Origin: Ascidia mentula
Taxonomy: Eukaryota; Chordata; Ascidiacea; Phlebobranchia; Ascidiidae
NCBI GenBank assembly: GCA_947561715.1
Contig: OX387200.1
Location: 22,012,501-22,076,500 of the forward strand
Reading direction: 5' to 3'
Length of the DNA: 64,000 nucleotides
Below the pieces are notes generated by a model. That model saw only the letters and a program-made list of their open reading frames with translations, was not told where the DNA came from and ran no database searches. Each line of letters begins with the position of its first letter. The first letter of the stretch is position 1. Shown in pieces: positions 10,056-22,300 of the stretch. Both the position numbers and the translations under genes were made by a program.

Positions 10056-13000
10056 ATGCGTTTATTTAATTTGTGCGCCATTGTCTGGTGCATGTTGTTG
10101 GTTTGCTGCTTTAAAACGGAAGCATCTGAGAGGACTTGTGCTGCGTCGTATGCAAGAAGACAAGCTTGTGCGAGCAGCGTTATCACCCGAGCACAATGTG
10201 AAAGAAGGTAAAATACATAAGGTTACGAAAATAAAAATACAATTGTAACGTAGCTATTAACGTTCTGAATTCCTCCACATCTGTGATGTTACAAAAATAC
10301 TTTAACCTTTCACAGAGATTGTTGCTTTGACGAAGAACCGAAAGATCAATCTATGCAGTGCTACCGTAAAGGTATAAAGTTTATAGCTTACTGCCTTGCC
10401 CAATGTGGGCCTATCATCTGTGCAGTCTAATATTGCCTATCTTCTGTGTAGTATTTTAGTTGTGACAGAGCAGGAAATACTTGCATAGGCCATGCTAATA
10501 AAAAATCTAATTCTGTAACAATAATACAGTTTTGGGCATCAACAGCGCTGAGTAAAATCGGGAGTTTTACATATAGTGGTCATAGAGGTTATGCGACCTA
10601 CAAATTCTGGTTGAATTGATGTTTTATTTTATCGATTTTGGTGAAAATTAAAGTTTGAGAAATTGGGTTTGTGGCATCCGATGTATTAAAAAATTCAAAA
10701 TTTTGTTTTCGCACTTTGAAGTGGGTGTGATTTTTAATACTCTATATTGGACGGAACAAAGAACAAATTTGAGAAACACTGATCGTTTTTAAATTAAATC
10801 GAGAACAAGAAAGGTAGTTTCCCTGTGAAGTATCAGATTTCAAATCAAAATGTTTTGTGACGGAAATTTATGTTCAACACAATTTTATCCGACAAAGTTA
10901 ACAAACAAAATCAACCCATAAATTGGCACTTACACACACTTTTGAGGTATTGGTATGGATTGAAATTAATCCCAAAACTACTGCTATTTCTCGTCGTATT
11001 TCTACGTGTGCTACGTCTAGTTTAACAGAACACAATTTTGCCTCTTGCGTATGTTTGAAATGTTGATTTGTTTGCTAGCCCAAGCAATTAAATTACTCAG
11101 TTCTTTCTGTATTTGAAATAAATTTTTCCACATTTGTGTTAGCAGCAATATCCCAATTACGAATAGTTTTCTGAAGTGTTTTTGTCTAGATTCAACTTCA
11201 ATACAATGCCAAGAAACTGGTGTGAGATGTGGTTTCTTTTTTTGCCCTACAAGGTATTGGAATAATGGTGGTTTTTATAAAGTGATAAGAATTAATCAAG
11301 TTTTTTCTTCAGGGAATTGTGTCAACTTTGGGGCTGTTGCTGGAATAACAATAGAGCAGCTTGTTTTTATCCTTCCAACCACAGTAAGATTTAACAAAAA
11401 ATGGTTTCTTGATTTTAATTTTTTTTTGCATTAATTTGTTTCACAGCATGTTCTTCTCCACCAAGCCTTGATGCTGGAACATATTCACCAATCAAAGATT
11501 CCTATGACCCAGCAAAAACTGTAACATATTCATGTCCACATCAAATCCAGGGTGATCCAATACTGACTTGCCTCAATGATGGAACATGGGACAAAGACAC
11601 TGCACCAGTCTGTTACAATACAAATGGTAAGTTTTTCGTCATTATAATACCTGTCTCTTGGGAAACGCATATATGGTAAAAAAAAATACAAGTTTTGATA
11701 TACAGCGTAGTCCCATATCTAAAAAAACTCCAACTTTTTCCTTCCACAAAATCCTTCCTCTCAAACCATTCTTAAAAGGGTCTTTATTATTTTTAGTATG
11801 CAACAAACCACCGAACATAGCTGCTGGCTCATTTACTCCTGTTCTGGATCAGTATAACTCTGGTGATATGGTTACATACAGTTGTTCTGATACTACAACG
11901 CACACACTGCTTGGAACTGCACAAGTTACTTGTAACAACAAAACTTGGAGTGAAATCCCTTTCTGTCATCCCAAAGGTCTGTTCATTAAATATGACTTGA
12001 GTTTTAAGAGCTTGTTGTAAAACGTTCACAAGTAGAATGTGTTTACATGATTTAATTATGGTGTGTTTAGGCTGTTGGGTAATAAAAACTATCAGCAAAA
12101 GTTTAATAAAATTGTGAGGAATACATCACATATTTGGAACTAATGACTGTTTCTATTTTAGAATGTTATTCACCTCCATTTATTGATGATGGTTCTTTTT
12201 TACCGGTGACTGGTGTTTATGCAAGAACAACACAAGTTACTTACTCATGTGATGATGGTTCAACACCAACTGGTACAACCATGAATACTTGCCAGGATGA
12301 TGGTACATGGTCTTTAACTGGTGCTTCATTGCCATCATGTCCTGCACGTAAGTATTTGTTAGTTGTTGTTTTTTTTGTGATATATAATAGGCTATTCATT
12401 AAAAACAATAATAAAAACATTGTGTTACACTTGAGATCAAATATGTTTTCTTGTTGGAATTTCCACAATGTTAAACCACGGTTAATGACATGTTTTTCAA
12501 ACACCACATATGTTATTTTTGTTGGAAGTTGCTGAAATCTTATATCACACAAACCATTAGTTTGCAGTTCTGTCACTTCAACCACTTGGTACCCATGGTT
12601 GTATATTAATAAATGTTGGTTTTGCTTTCAGTATGTTCTGACCCTCCAACTGTTACCAATGTGCAAAGTGTTACACCTTCTACCGGACCTTACTCATCAG
12701 CAGTAAATCCCACAGTAACATATGTATGTGCCACTGGTTATACCTTGGTAGGAAGTGCTTCAATAACTTGCCAAAGTACTGGAGTGTGGACTGAAAACCC
12801 ACAGTGCAGAGAGAATGGTAATTGGTTATATCAGTTTTCTGAAAATATTCAGGATTAAAGTAATTTTTGGTCATTGTGGTGCTAAAAAACGTTTATGTTT
12901 GTTTGATTTGAGCACATTTCTTAATACTGTTTTCATTTTGTTACTCAATGCTTTAATGTCAATAATACTTGCTAGGTTAATGGTGCATGGTCTGTAACTA

Positions 13001-14277
13001 GTGTTTCTTTGCCATCATGTTCAAGTTGTAAGTACACAGTGAACTGGTTTAGAAAACTTCTGTTTTTTGAAAAACTCTGCTATGACTTTTATTGATGTCC
13101 TATCTGCCTATTTATGTTATTCCAGTGTAAAAGTGAAAGGTCGTTACTCATATAATTATCTTTTTACAAAGTCTGGTAAAAACCCCAAAGCAACCTAACA
13201 TAATATATGAAGAAATAGGTTCAGAAAGTTTACCCGATTGCTCTGTTAATAATTTGCATCTAGGTGAAGTGATAGTTTTAGCAACAATCTTAGATATTTT
13301 TACGAATCACAAAATGTTGTCAGTACTGTAAATTAAATTCATTCATTTTTGAGCAGGCTGGTGTATAACAGCAAGCCTTAACTTTAAGATTAGACCACTG
13401 TCTGCATGGATAAGAACTGTTTATCACCAAAAATCTTTGGTAACAAAATATCAACTTTGTGTCTTTTTACACAAAATCCCAGATTGTATCAGCAATAATT
13501 TATTGTCACAGTTTGTGGCGAACCACCGGACATCGTGAACATGAACACTAAAACCCCATCCACTGGAATATTCTCCCCAACTTTAAATAGTACAGTAACC
13601 TACACCTGTGTTACTGGGTATGAAATATTTGGTTCAAGCTCCATAAACTGCCTAAGTACTGGATGCTGGGAGGCTAACCCTCAGTGTGGGCCTATCGGTA
13701 AGTAATGTTCATGCCTTAAACTGAGATTGAATCTCATGTGTTTTATTATTCTGCTATATGGCTTTTTGAGCAACATGTATTAGTGATTTTAACAAAACTG
13801 AAGCAATGGTTTGTTTGTTTGTTTCCACTTTTTAATTTTTGGTATCTGATGCAACAAACTTGATGTTGTTTTGTTAATGTGTGCCTTTGTTAAGATTTGA
13901 TTTCCACCATAAAATGTTTCTTCCAATCATGTATTTGTGATCTTCATGGTTTTAGTTTTTGTAGCGCATGCTTTGTAATGAATGGTTTTGGTCTTTCAAG
14001 AACTTATTTTTAATTTCACTCCAATACCAACAGTTTGTTATAAAATGTGAAATGTGAAGTGATTGTAAAACATATGTGTGTTTGTTTAGTGTGTGGTCCT
14101 CCACCAAACCAATCAGGAGCTGCAACAACACAGCACAGGCCAATCAAGGATATTTATTCACCTCTAGAAGTGGTCACGTACGAATGCACAACGGGAACGC
14201 AGGTTGGTTCGGTAGAACAAAACACTTGTCAACCAGATGGAACTTGGGAGTTCACAGTTATTAACTATTGTGGATAA
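10056..14277 (+). CDS. gene A: secreted protein with 2 trefoil and 6 CCP (sushi) domains
   Basis: Exons: 10056-10207, 10316-10371, 11190-11253, 11313-11383, 11447-11626, 11797-11976, 12162-12347, 12632-12817, 13512-13697 and 14090-14277; 482 residues. Phases agree throughout. The N-terminus MRLFNLCAIVWCMLLVCC is a signal peptide. Exons 1-2 give trefoil 1 (six Cys, CCFDEEP core). Exons 3-4 give trefoil 2, GCCWNNN then CFYPS, with a seventh Cys in FFFCPTR. Exons 5-10 each encode one CCP of 59-62 residues with four Cys and the late Trp; all internal CCP exons are phase 1-1. The last CCP ends NYCG and stop, so the protein is secreted with no anchor. Trefoil domains are typical of mucosal peptides and CCPs of complement and adhesion proteins; a recognition or mucus-associated role is inference. 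A decayed CCP exon sits in the intron after exon 8. Recent paralogue of gene B. Confidence 0.9.
12976..13027 (+). pseudogene. relic of a CCP exon in gene A intron 8
   Basis: The bases encode the tail of a DDGS-type CCP (NGAWSVTSVSLPSCS) and continue into TGTAAGTACACAGTGAACTG, the donor and intron start of gene B exons 17 and 19. The first two thirds of the exon are gone and no acceptor for it remains. Gene A therefore once had a seventh CCP here, in the same alternating order as gene B. Confidence 0.8.
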
Positions 14278-15641
14278 AACACATTGCAATCAAACGCAGT
14301 TTACCAAACAAATGCAACGTTTCATACAAACTTTATGATGACTCACTTTGAAATATTGATACCCGTATTATCAAGTGTTGTCTTTATTTCTAGCTCTATT
14401 CCAACATGTTACCGGTGACGTCATCCGCAAGAAAGGTCTGACCTAAAACATTTTGTTGTTCCATACTGACCTGAATCACCGCTTTAAATCAGTTTGTTAA
14501 ACAAGGCACATGCCATGAACTTTCCTATCACATTTACACCCCCGTCTTTCTGCCGCCTTCGCTAGTTATCTTGCTTGCTTTACGTCTTTCAACTTGCGCT
14601 ACTTCAAGTCTTTCCACAAATAAACAGAACATGCCTTTGGTCTCACAGATCGCTGTTTGGTCACAAAGATCAGAACTTTTGGTCTCACAGATCAGTTCAG
14701 ATCTCGAACTTGGGCCCGAGAACAGACCGTCGGTGATGGGACCTGCAGTCAGTATGGTGTCAGACTGGGTCTTGTCAACTTGATGTTGGGTAAGACGCAA
14801 GTATCAAACCATCTGCGTCCCTTTATGTTTGGTGCTCATGCCATCTGTGATCTCGAACCCAACGCCAAGCTTGCATTGTTTCCTTTCTTTTAGTCACAAA
14901 ACGTGTTTCTTAACTTTGCTTTCAAGTAATTTTACTGCAGGTTTGTTAACGCACGTCGACAAAATGGTAGTTTGTAATTTTTTTTTTTACTGCGTGTTAT
15001 AACGTCATCACATAATGTTATGCCAGGTATGTCTACATGCTTCAAGCAAGCGGACCAAAGTGCCGCGATGTATTGACTCATTTTAGCAAGCCTTCACAAC
15101 GCGAGAAGCAGGACACCAGAAAAAAATCTGCTTTAGGCAAGGGTTTAGACACAAAGGCAGAAATGAATCTCCACACAAATTTTCCAAACAGCAGCAAAAG
15201 TTTGAGTCAAACGTGCGTATATTGGTCCCATTGGCTGCTTTTAGTGCAGAGGATTGGCTCCGGGAATTTCGTCTTTCATAGGCTGTTAGCGGAGTTACAC
15301 TAACCTCTGCAACGCTGTCTAATAAAAAGAGGATTTTTTGAGGTCCGGTTTGGGACGAAAAGGGATTGACGTTTTTTATGTAAATGAAAAGACGGACGAC
15401 CTGGTCGTCTTCCTGATAGGCACAAGGCTTGCGGAAGCCTTTGCCTTGGCACCAGTTCAACGAGCAGCACAAAAACGAGGTGCACGCAGAAAAGGCAATC
15501 GCGACGCATGTCACGGTTCGTTAAACACGCAGTAGTTACTACACCATCTTGATATTCATTAACCCCTAACACACTCATATATGACCTGGTTAAAACATAA
15601 GATAAAACACCTCAATAGGCGAACTTTAAAAAAAAATAATC
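14278..15641. other. intergenic between genes A and B
   Basis: No gene recognised. A 13-base motif GGTCTCACAGATC occurs at about 14639 and 14681. The stretch 15320-15535 is GC-richer and open in plus-strand frame (65 codons) but has no recognisable motif or splice context. Confidence 0.45.
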
Positions 15642-16321
15642 CTAAAATGCAGATTTGTGATGTTGTGTTAATCCCATCTTTTCTCTGCATTAAGAATTAA
15701 AATAAGTTGCCTCCAGAACAAATCCCGCAAGCTCCCTGCTTCCTCCAAATTCGTCAACCCCTTATTTACCCAAAACTATCAGATCAACTCCAGAGATGGA
15801 TTCATGGGAGTGGTTTAGTGGAACGACAAAGGTTGTACAAACCTGGCATACATATATGTGATCGTCGCAGTGTTCAAAGCATTTGCTTTATGTAGGATGC
15901 AATACCCGAGGTTCGACCACTGGTACATTTTGTCCGCCTATTACGTGCATAGATAGAGGGTTTGCCAAGCATCAGCAAGCAATCATTGGGTTGCGCAATT
16001 AGCTTTACACAAACACACAATATAATGACAATAGAAATTTACAACACGGGAAGAGGATGTTTGATCAATATGCATTGTTCAGATTTTCGGCGGTTTGAGG
16101 AAGTATTTCCCCGTAAACATGTTTTCCAGTTGGTATGATTGCGGTGTATAGTTACAACGTGTATGTTGAATGTGTTCTGTGTTCCAGCCTTGGACCGATC
16201 TTATGTGTAGAGGAAAGGATAAACGTTTATACACAAGGTTTTGCGTCTCCTAAAAGTTTGGGATTTTTTAGATCAAGTCGTGGGATAAGTTTGGTGAAAG
16301 ACGAAAAGGAACGCTGTAAGA
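15642..16321 (+). repeat. 5' flank of gene B, paralogue of the gene A flank
   Basis: Matches 9029-10055 without the hAT-like MITE and thereby supplies the empty site. The final 100 bases before the ATG are almost identical to those of gene A. Confidence 0.8.
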
Positions 16322-19300
16322 ATGCGATTATTTAATGTTTGCGCCATTGTCTGGTGCATGTTGTTGGTTTGCTGCTATAAGACGGAAGCATCTGAGAGGA
16401 CTTGTGCTGTGTCGTATGCAAGAAGACAAGCTTGTGCGAGCAGCGTTATCACCCGAGCACAATGTGAAAGAAGGTAAAAGACATAAGGTTACGAAAATAA
16501 ACATACAATTCCAACGTACCTATTCACTTACTGAATTCCTCCACATCTGTGATCTTACAAAATTACGTTTCCTCTTTCACAGAGATTGTTGCTTTGACGA
16601 AGAGCCGAAAGATCAATCTAGGCAGTGCTACCGTAAAGGTATAAAGTTTATGGTCTACTGCCTTGCCCAATGTAGGCCTATCATCTATGCAGTCTAATAT
16701 TGCCCATCTTCTGTGTAGTATTTTAGTTGTGACAGAGCAGGAAATACTTGCATAGGTCATGCTAATAAAAATCTAATTCTGTAACAACAGTTTTGGGCAT
16801 CAACAGCGCTGAGTAAAATCGGGAGTTTTACATATAGTGGTCATAGAGGTTATGCGACCTACAAATTCTGGTTGAATTGATGTTTTATTTTATCGATTTT
16901 GGTGAAAATTAAAGTTTGAGAAGTAGGTTTGTGGCATTAGAATAATTAGAAAATTAAAAACATTTTTTCGTCTTTTAAGTTGGTGGCGTCGTTTTTATTA
17001 CACCATTTTAAGGCGGAACAAAGAACAAATTTGAGAAACACTGATCTTTTTTAAATTAAATCGAGAACAAGAAAGGTAGTTTCCCTGTAAAGGATCCGAT
17101 TTCAAACCAAAACGTTTTGTGACGGAAATTTCTGTTTGACACAATTTTATCCGACAAAGTTAACAAACAAAAGCAACGATAAAATGGCACTTACACACAC
17201 TTCTGAGGTATTGGTAAGGATTGAAATTAATCCCAAAACTACTGCTATTTCTTGTCGCATTTCTACGTGTGCTACACGTCCCAACGTCCAGAACAGAACA
17301 CAATTTTGCTTCTCGCATATGTTTAAAGATGGCGTGTTGTTGATTGTTTGCTAGCCCAAGCAATTAAATTACTCAGTTCTTTCTGTATGTGAAATAAATT
17401 TTTCCACATTTGCGTTGGAAGCAATAGGGGAGACCGGGGATATACCTCGGACACGGGGATACCTCGGACCAAGTATTTTACGTCACAATTAGGTATTGTT
17501 AAGACACTTTTACAAAAGCTTTATGTCTCCATCAAACGTTAACAGGAACTTTGGAATTAAATCATGTCTGCTTAAAAAGTTATAATCGAAAAAGTCAATT
17601 TATTAGTGAAACCAAGTTTTTCAATTTGTATGTGGAAGGCTATATATCTGTCACAGTTAATCAAAATGCAGTAATTTTGGGTTGATTGCATAATCAAATA
17701 TGTATTCTTGGATAGGCCAATGATGATTTTGCCTAACCTTTAAAAATACGACCATAGTTTAAGAATTTCGATGTCGTCACGTGGTCGGGGATACTTCGGA
17801 CATCATGGCAAGAAATCGCAAAAAGGCAACAATTTTTGAGTTTTATGAAAAATTATCGGGCAGAGAAGAGAATAAACAGAGGCTGAATAAAATGATTGAA
17901 TTTCGGCAGTAAGAAAAAGTCCCAAAGATAAAAAATTGTTTGTTGACTCTAAAATCTATGATATCCGTGCTGCCGTTAAATGTACACGATTTACCCAAAG
18001 CATGAACGTGTGTAAGGGTGTCGAAACGATAAGTGGCCACGCCCCGATTCCTGAAAGCTTGAATAATATTTTATGCACTAATGCCCCAATGCTAATATTG
18101 CGCCAAGTTTGATTTCAGTTATTTGTTAAATAAACAAAAAAACGTCTGTTAAAACTTGCTGTCCGAGATATCCCCAGTCACGTCCGATGTGACCCCGGTA
18201 CCGGGGTGACTTCGGACATTTGAGACCTGTTTAAAAAATGGGCTGAATAAACATTTTTAGTGAGCTATAACGAACGAAAAACCTTTTGTTTTTTGAGTAA
18301 TGCTTTACTAGTTACAACAAAATACAATTTAAGAATGTGGTTCTTAAATTAAAAAAAATATGAGCAATTTTCCCAAAACCGTCCGAGCTATCCCCGGTCT
18401 CCCCTATCCCAATTGCGAATAGTTTTCTAAAGTGTTTTTGTCTAGATTCAACTTCATTGCAATGCCAAGAAACTGGTGTGAGATGTGGTTTCTTTTTCTG
18501 CCCTACAAGGTATTGGAATAATGGTGGTTTTTATGAAGTGATAAGAATTTATCAAGTTTTTTCTTCAGGGAATTGTGTCAACTTTGGGGCTGTTGCTGGA
18601 ATAACAATAAAGCAGCTTGTTTTTATCCTTCCAACCACAGTAAGATTTATTAAAAAATAGTTTCATCACCGTTTAAAGGCTTGCAAAAAAAGTTTTTTAT
18701 TCAATTTTAATTTTTTTTTGCATTAATTTGTTTCACAGCATGCTCTTCTCCACCAAGCCTTGATGCTGGAACATATTCACCAATCAAAGATTCCTATGAC
18801 CCAGCAGAAACTGTAACATATTCATGTCCACACCAAATCCAGGGTGATCCAATACTGACTTGCCTCAATGATGGAACATGGGACAAAGATACTGCACCAG
18901 TCTGTTACAATACATATGGTATTTTTTTGTGTTATGACACCTTTCTCTTGGGAAACACCTCTAGGGTGATAAAAACATAGAGTTAACATTTTGATGTGCA
19001 TTGTTGTCTCATATATTAAAAACCTAAAACTTTTTATGCACACTGCTTTATTTATTACGCCTCATCTTGCTAGTCAAGTGCGGTTGCTTGTTTAGTAGCA
19101 ATGATGTTTTAATTTATTGTTCATATTTGTTAATAAAAACAAAATTTGGAAAAAAAAAACCAGACAAGAATTTCGATCATGAAAAAATCCTTTCATTTCA
19201 ACCATTCTCAAAAAGGTCTTTATTAATTTTAGTATGCAACAAGCCACCAAACATAGCTGCTGGCTCATTTACTCCTGTTCTGGACCAGTATAACTCTGGT

Positions 19301-22300
19301 GATATGGTTACATACAGTTGTACTGATACTACAACGCACACACTGCTTGGAACTGCACAAGTTACTTGTAACAACAAAACCTGGAGTGAAATCCCTTTCT
19401 GTCATCGCAAAGGTTTGAATATTTGTAATTATTTGTTGTCTAAGCATTTACTTAAATTTCAGCAAAAAGTGTTTGAGATGGTTTTCACAAAAAAAGTTTA
19501 TTTTTGGACTTATTTCTTAAAACAATAACTTGAGCAAATTATTTTTTTTTACTGGCACACATTTCAGTGTGTACAAGACCACCAGACAATTTTTCATCTT
19601 CATACCAGTGCTTTTTTTAGTTTGTACAGATCCTTTTAATGTCAAAGATGCAACTTTTACAATCACACGTCCACCTGGAGCACCAGTTAATGTTCCCACA
19701 ACCACAGCAACATATACTTGTAACAGTGGATTTACAATAGTTGGGCCCAACGTTATAACTTGCCAAAATACTGGAGTGTGGACTATAAACCCAAAGTGCG
19801 AAAGTGTTGGCAAGTGTTTTGTAAAATAACTTTTTTCATGTTTTACCAGTGTATTTTTTAGTTTGTGCAGTTCCTTTTAATGTCAAAGATGCAACTTTTA
19901 TAATCACACGTCCAACTGGAGCACCAGTTAATGTTCCCACAACCACAGCAACATATACTTGTAACAGTGGATTTTCAATAGTTGGATCAGACACTGTAAC
20001 TTGTCAAAGTACTGGAGTTTGGACTGAAAACCCACAGTGTGAAAGTGTTGGTAAGTTTTTTTTTTATTGTTTTTTGTTCCTGTTTAACCAGTGTGTTTTG
20101 TAGTTTGTACAGATCCTTTTAATGTCCAAGATGCAACTTTTACAATCACACGTCCACCTGGAGCACCAGTTAATGTTCCTATGACCACAGCTACATATAC
20201 TTGTAACAGTGGATTTACAATAGTTGGATCAGACACTGTAACTTGTCAAAATACTGGAGTGTGGACTGAAAACCCACAGTGTGAAAGTGTTGGTAAGTGT
20301 TTTATAAAATAACTATTTTTCCTGTTTTACCAGTGTGTTTTTTAGTTTGTACAGATCCTTTTAATGTCAAAGATGCAACTTTTACAATCACACGTCCACC
20401 TGGAGCACCAGTTAATGTTCCCACAACCACAGCAACATATACTTGTAACAGTGGATTTTCAATAGTTGGGCCCAACGTTATAACTTGCCAAAATACTGGA
20501 GTGTGGACTATAAACCCACAGTGCGAAAGTGTTGGTAAGTGTTTTGTAAAATAACTTTTTTCATGTTTTACCAGTGTATTTTTTAGTTTGTGCAGTTCCT
20601 TTTAATGTCCAAGATGCAACTTTTACAATCACGCGTCCACCTGGAGCACCAGTTAATGTTCCCACAACCACAGCAACATATACTTGTAACAGTGGATTTA
20701 CAATAGTTGGGCCCAACATTATAACTTGCCAAAATACTGGAGTGTGGACTGAAAACCCACAGTGTGAAAGTGTTGGTAAGTGTTTTTTATAAAATTGTGA
20801 AAGAGTGATTTGTGAAAGAGAATGAAAGCAGTTTGTGATCTGTTATAACAGTAAAGGTGTGCCTTTAATAAAATATCTAAAATGGCAGACATCAAATACA
20901 TAGCCAGCATTTTCCATAGATGTTCTCTGCTATGGTTTCACAGCTTGTTAGCAGTTTATATAGACATTCTTCATTGAGTTGTTTAAAAGTTTTATACATG
21001 GGGAAATGCCTGTCCAACACTGATGTAACATTAACAAAGGTTTAATTGAATTTTACTATAAATTTGAGTATTGTTTTATTGTAGTTTGTTATTCACCTCC
21101 AGCGATTGAACATGGTTCCTTGGCACCAGTAGAAGATTTTTATACTGAAAATCAACAAGTTACTTATTCATGTAATGATGGTTCAACACCAACTTGCACA
21201 ACCATGAATACTTGCCAGAATGATGGAAGTTGGTCTTTAACTGGTGCTTCGTTGCCAACATGTCCTACACGTAAGTATTTGTTGTTGATCTTTATTTAAA
21301 TTATTTATAAAGTTATTTGGCTGCAAATTTTGAAATGCATTAAGTAAGCGATAACTATCAATGAGCATTGTTTATACATAAAGAACATCCATGCATAAAG
21401 TTTAATGAATATATGACACATTTGTTGTAAGGAGTTTTTTTGTGAAAATCTCACCATTCCAAGTCAGTAGTCAATGTTTACATTGCTGCACACTCAAAGG
21501 CACTTTTGCTGTGATTAACTAATAATTAAATACATTATAAATAATCCTTCATGTTTACTGTACTGGTTATAAAAACACCTTTCATGAATATACCGCTCTT
21601 ATTATATCCATATTAATTTGTTTAAAATACGTTTTACAATTAATTGCTGTCACATTTTTGGTATCACTATGTGCCTGTAATAATGTTTTATCATCTCATA
21701 TCTGCATTTCAGTATGTTCTGACCCTCCAACTGTTAGCAATGTACAAAGTGTTACACCCTCTACTGGACCTTACTCATCAGCAGTAAATCCCATAGTAAC
21801 ATATGTATGTGCCACTGGTTATACCTTGGTAGGAAGTGCTTTAATAACTTGTCAAAGTACTGGAGTTTGGACTGAAAACCCACAGTGCCAAAGTGTTGGT
21901 AAGTGTTTTTTTGTTGTTGTTTTTTTCCTGTTTCACCAGTGCTTTTTTTAGTTTGTGCAGATCCTTGTAATGTCCAAGATGCAACTTTTGCGATCACACG
22001 TCCACCTGGAGCAACAGTTAATGTTCCTATGACCACAGCTACATATACTTGTAACAGTGGATTTACAATAGTTGGATCAGACACTGTAACTTGTCAAAGT
22101 ACTGGAGTGTGGACTGAAAACCCGCAGTGTGAAAGTGTTGGTAAGTGTTTTTTATAAAATTGTGAAAGAGTGATTTGTGAAAGAAAATGAAAGCAGTTTG
22201 TGATCTGTTATAACAGTAAAGGTGTGCCTTTAATAAAATATCTAAAATGGCAGACATCAAATACATAGCCAGCATTTTCCATAGATGTTCTCTGCTATGG

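Noticed and set aside
19621-20775. Regularly spaced repeats that could recall a CRISPR array
   Set aside because: Period is 241 bases, the repeats encode CCP domains and are joined by GT/GC-AG introns in a eukaryotic gene.
19265-22275. Minus-strand open frames opposite the CCP exons of gene B
   Set aside because: They mirror the plus-strand exons in every copy, and the plus strand has cysteine patterns, splice sites and phase agreement. The minus frames are by-products.
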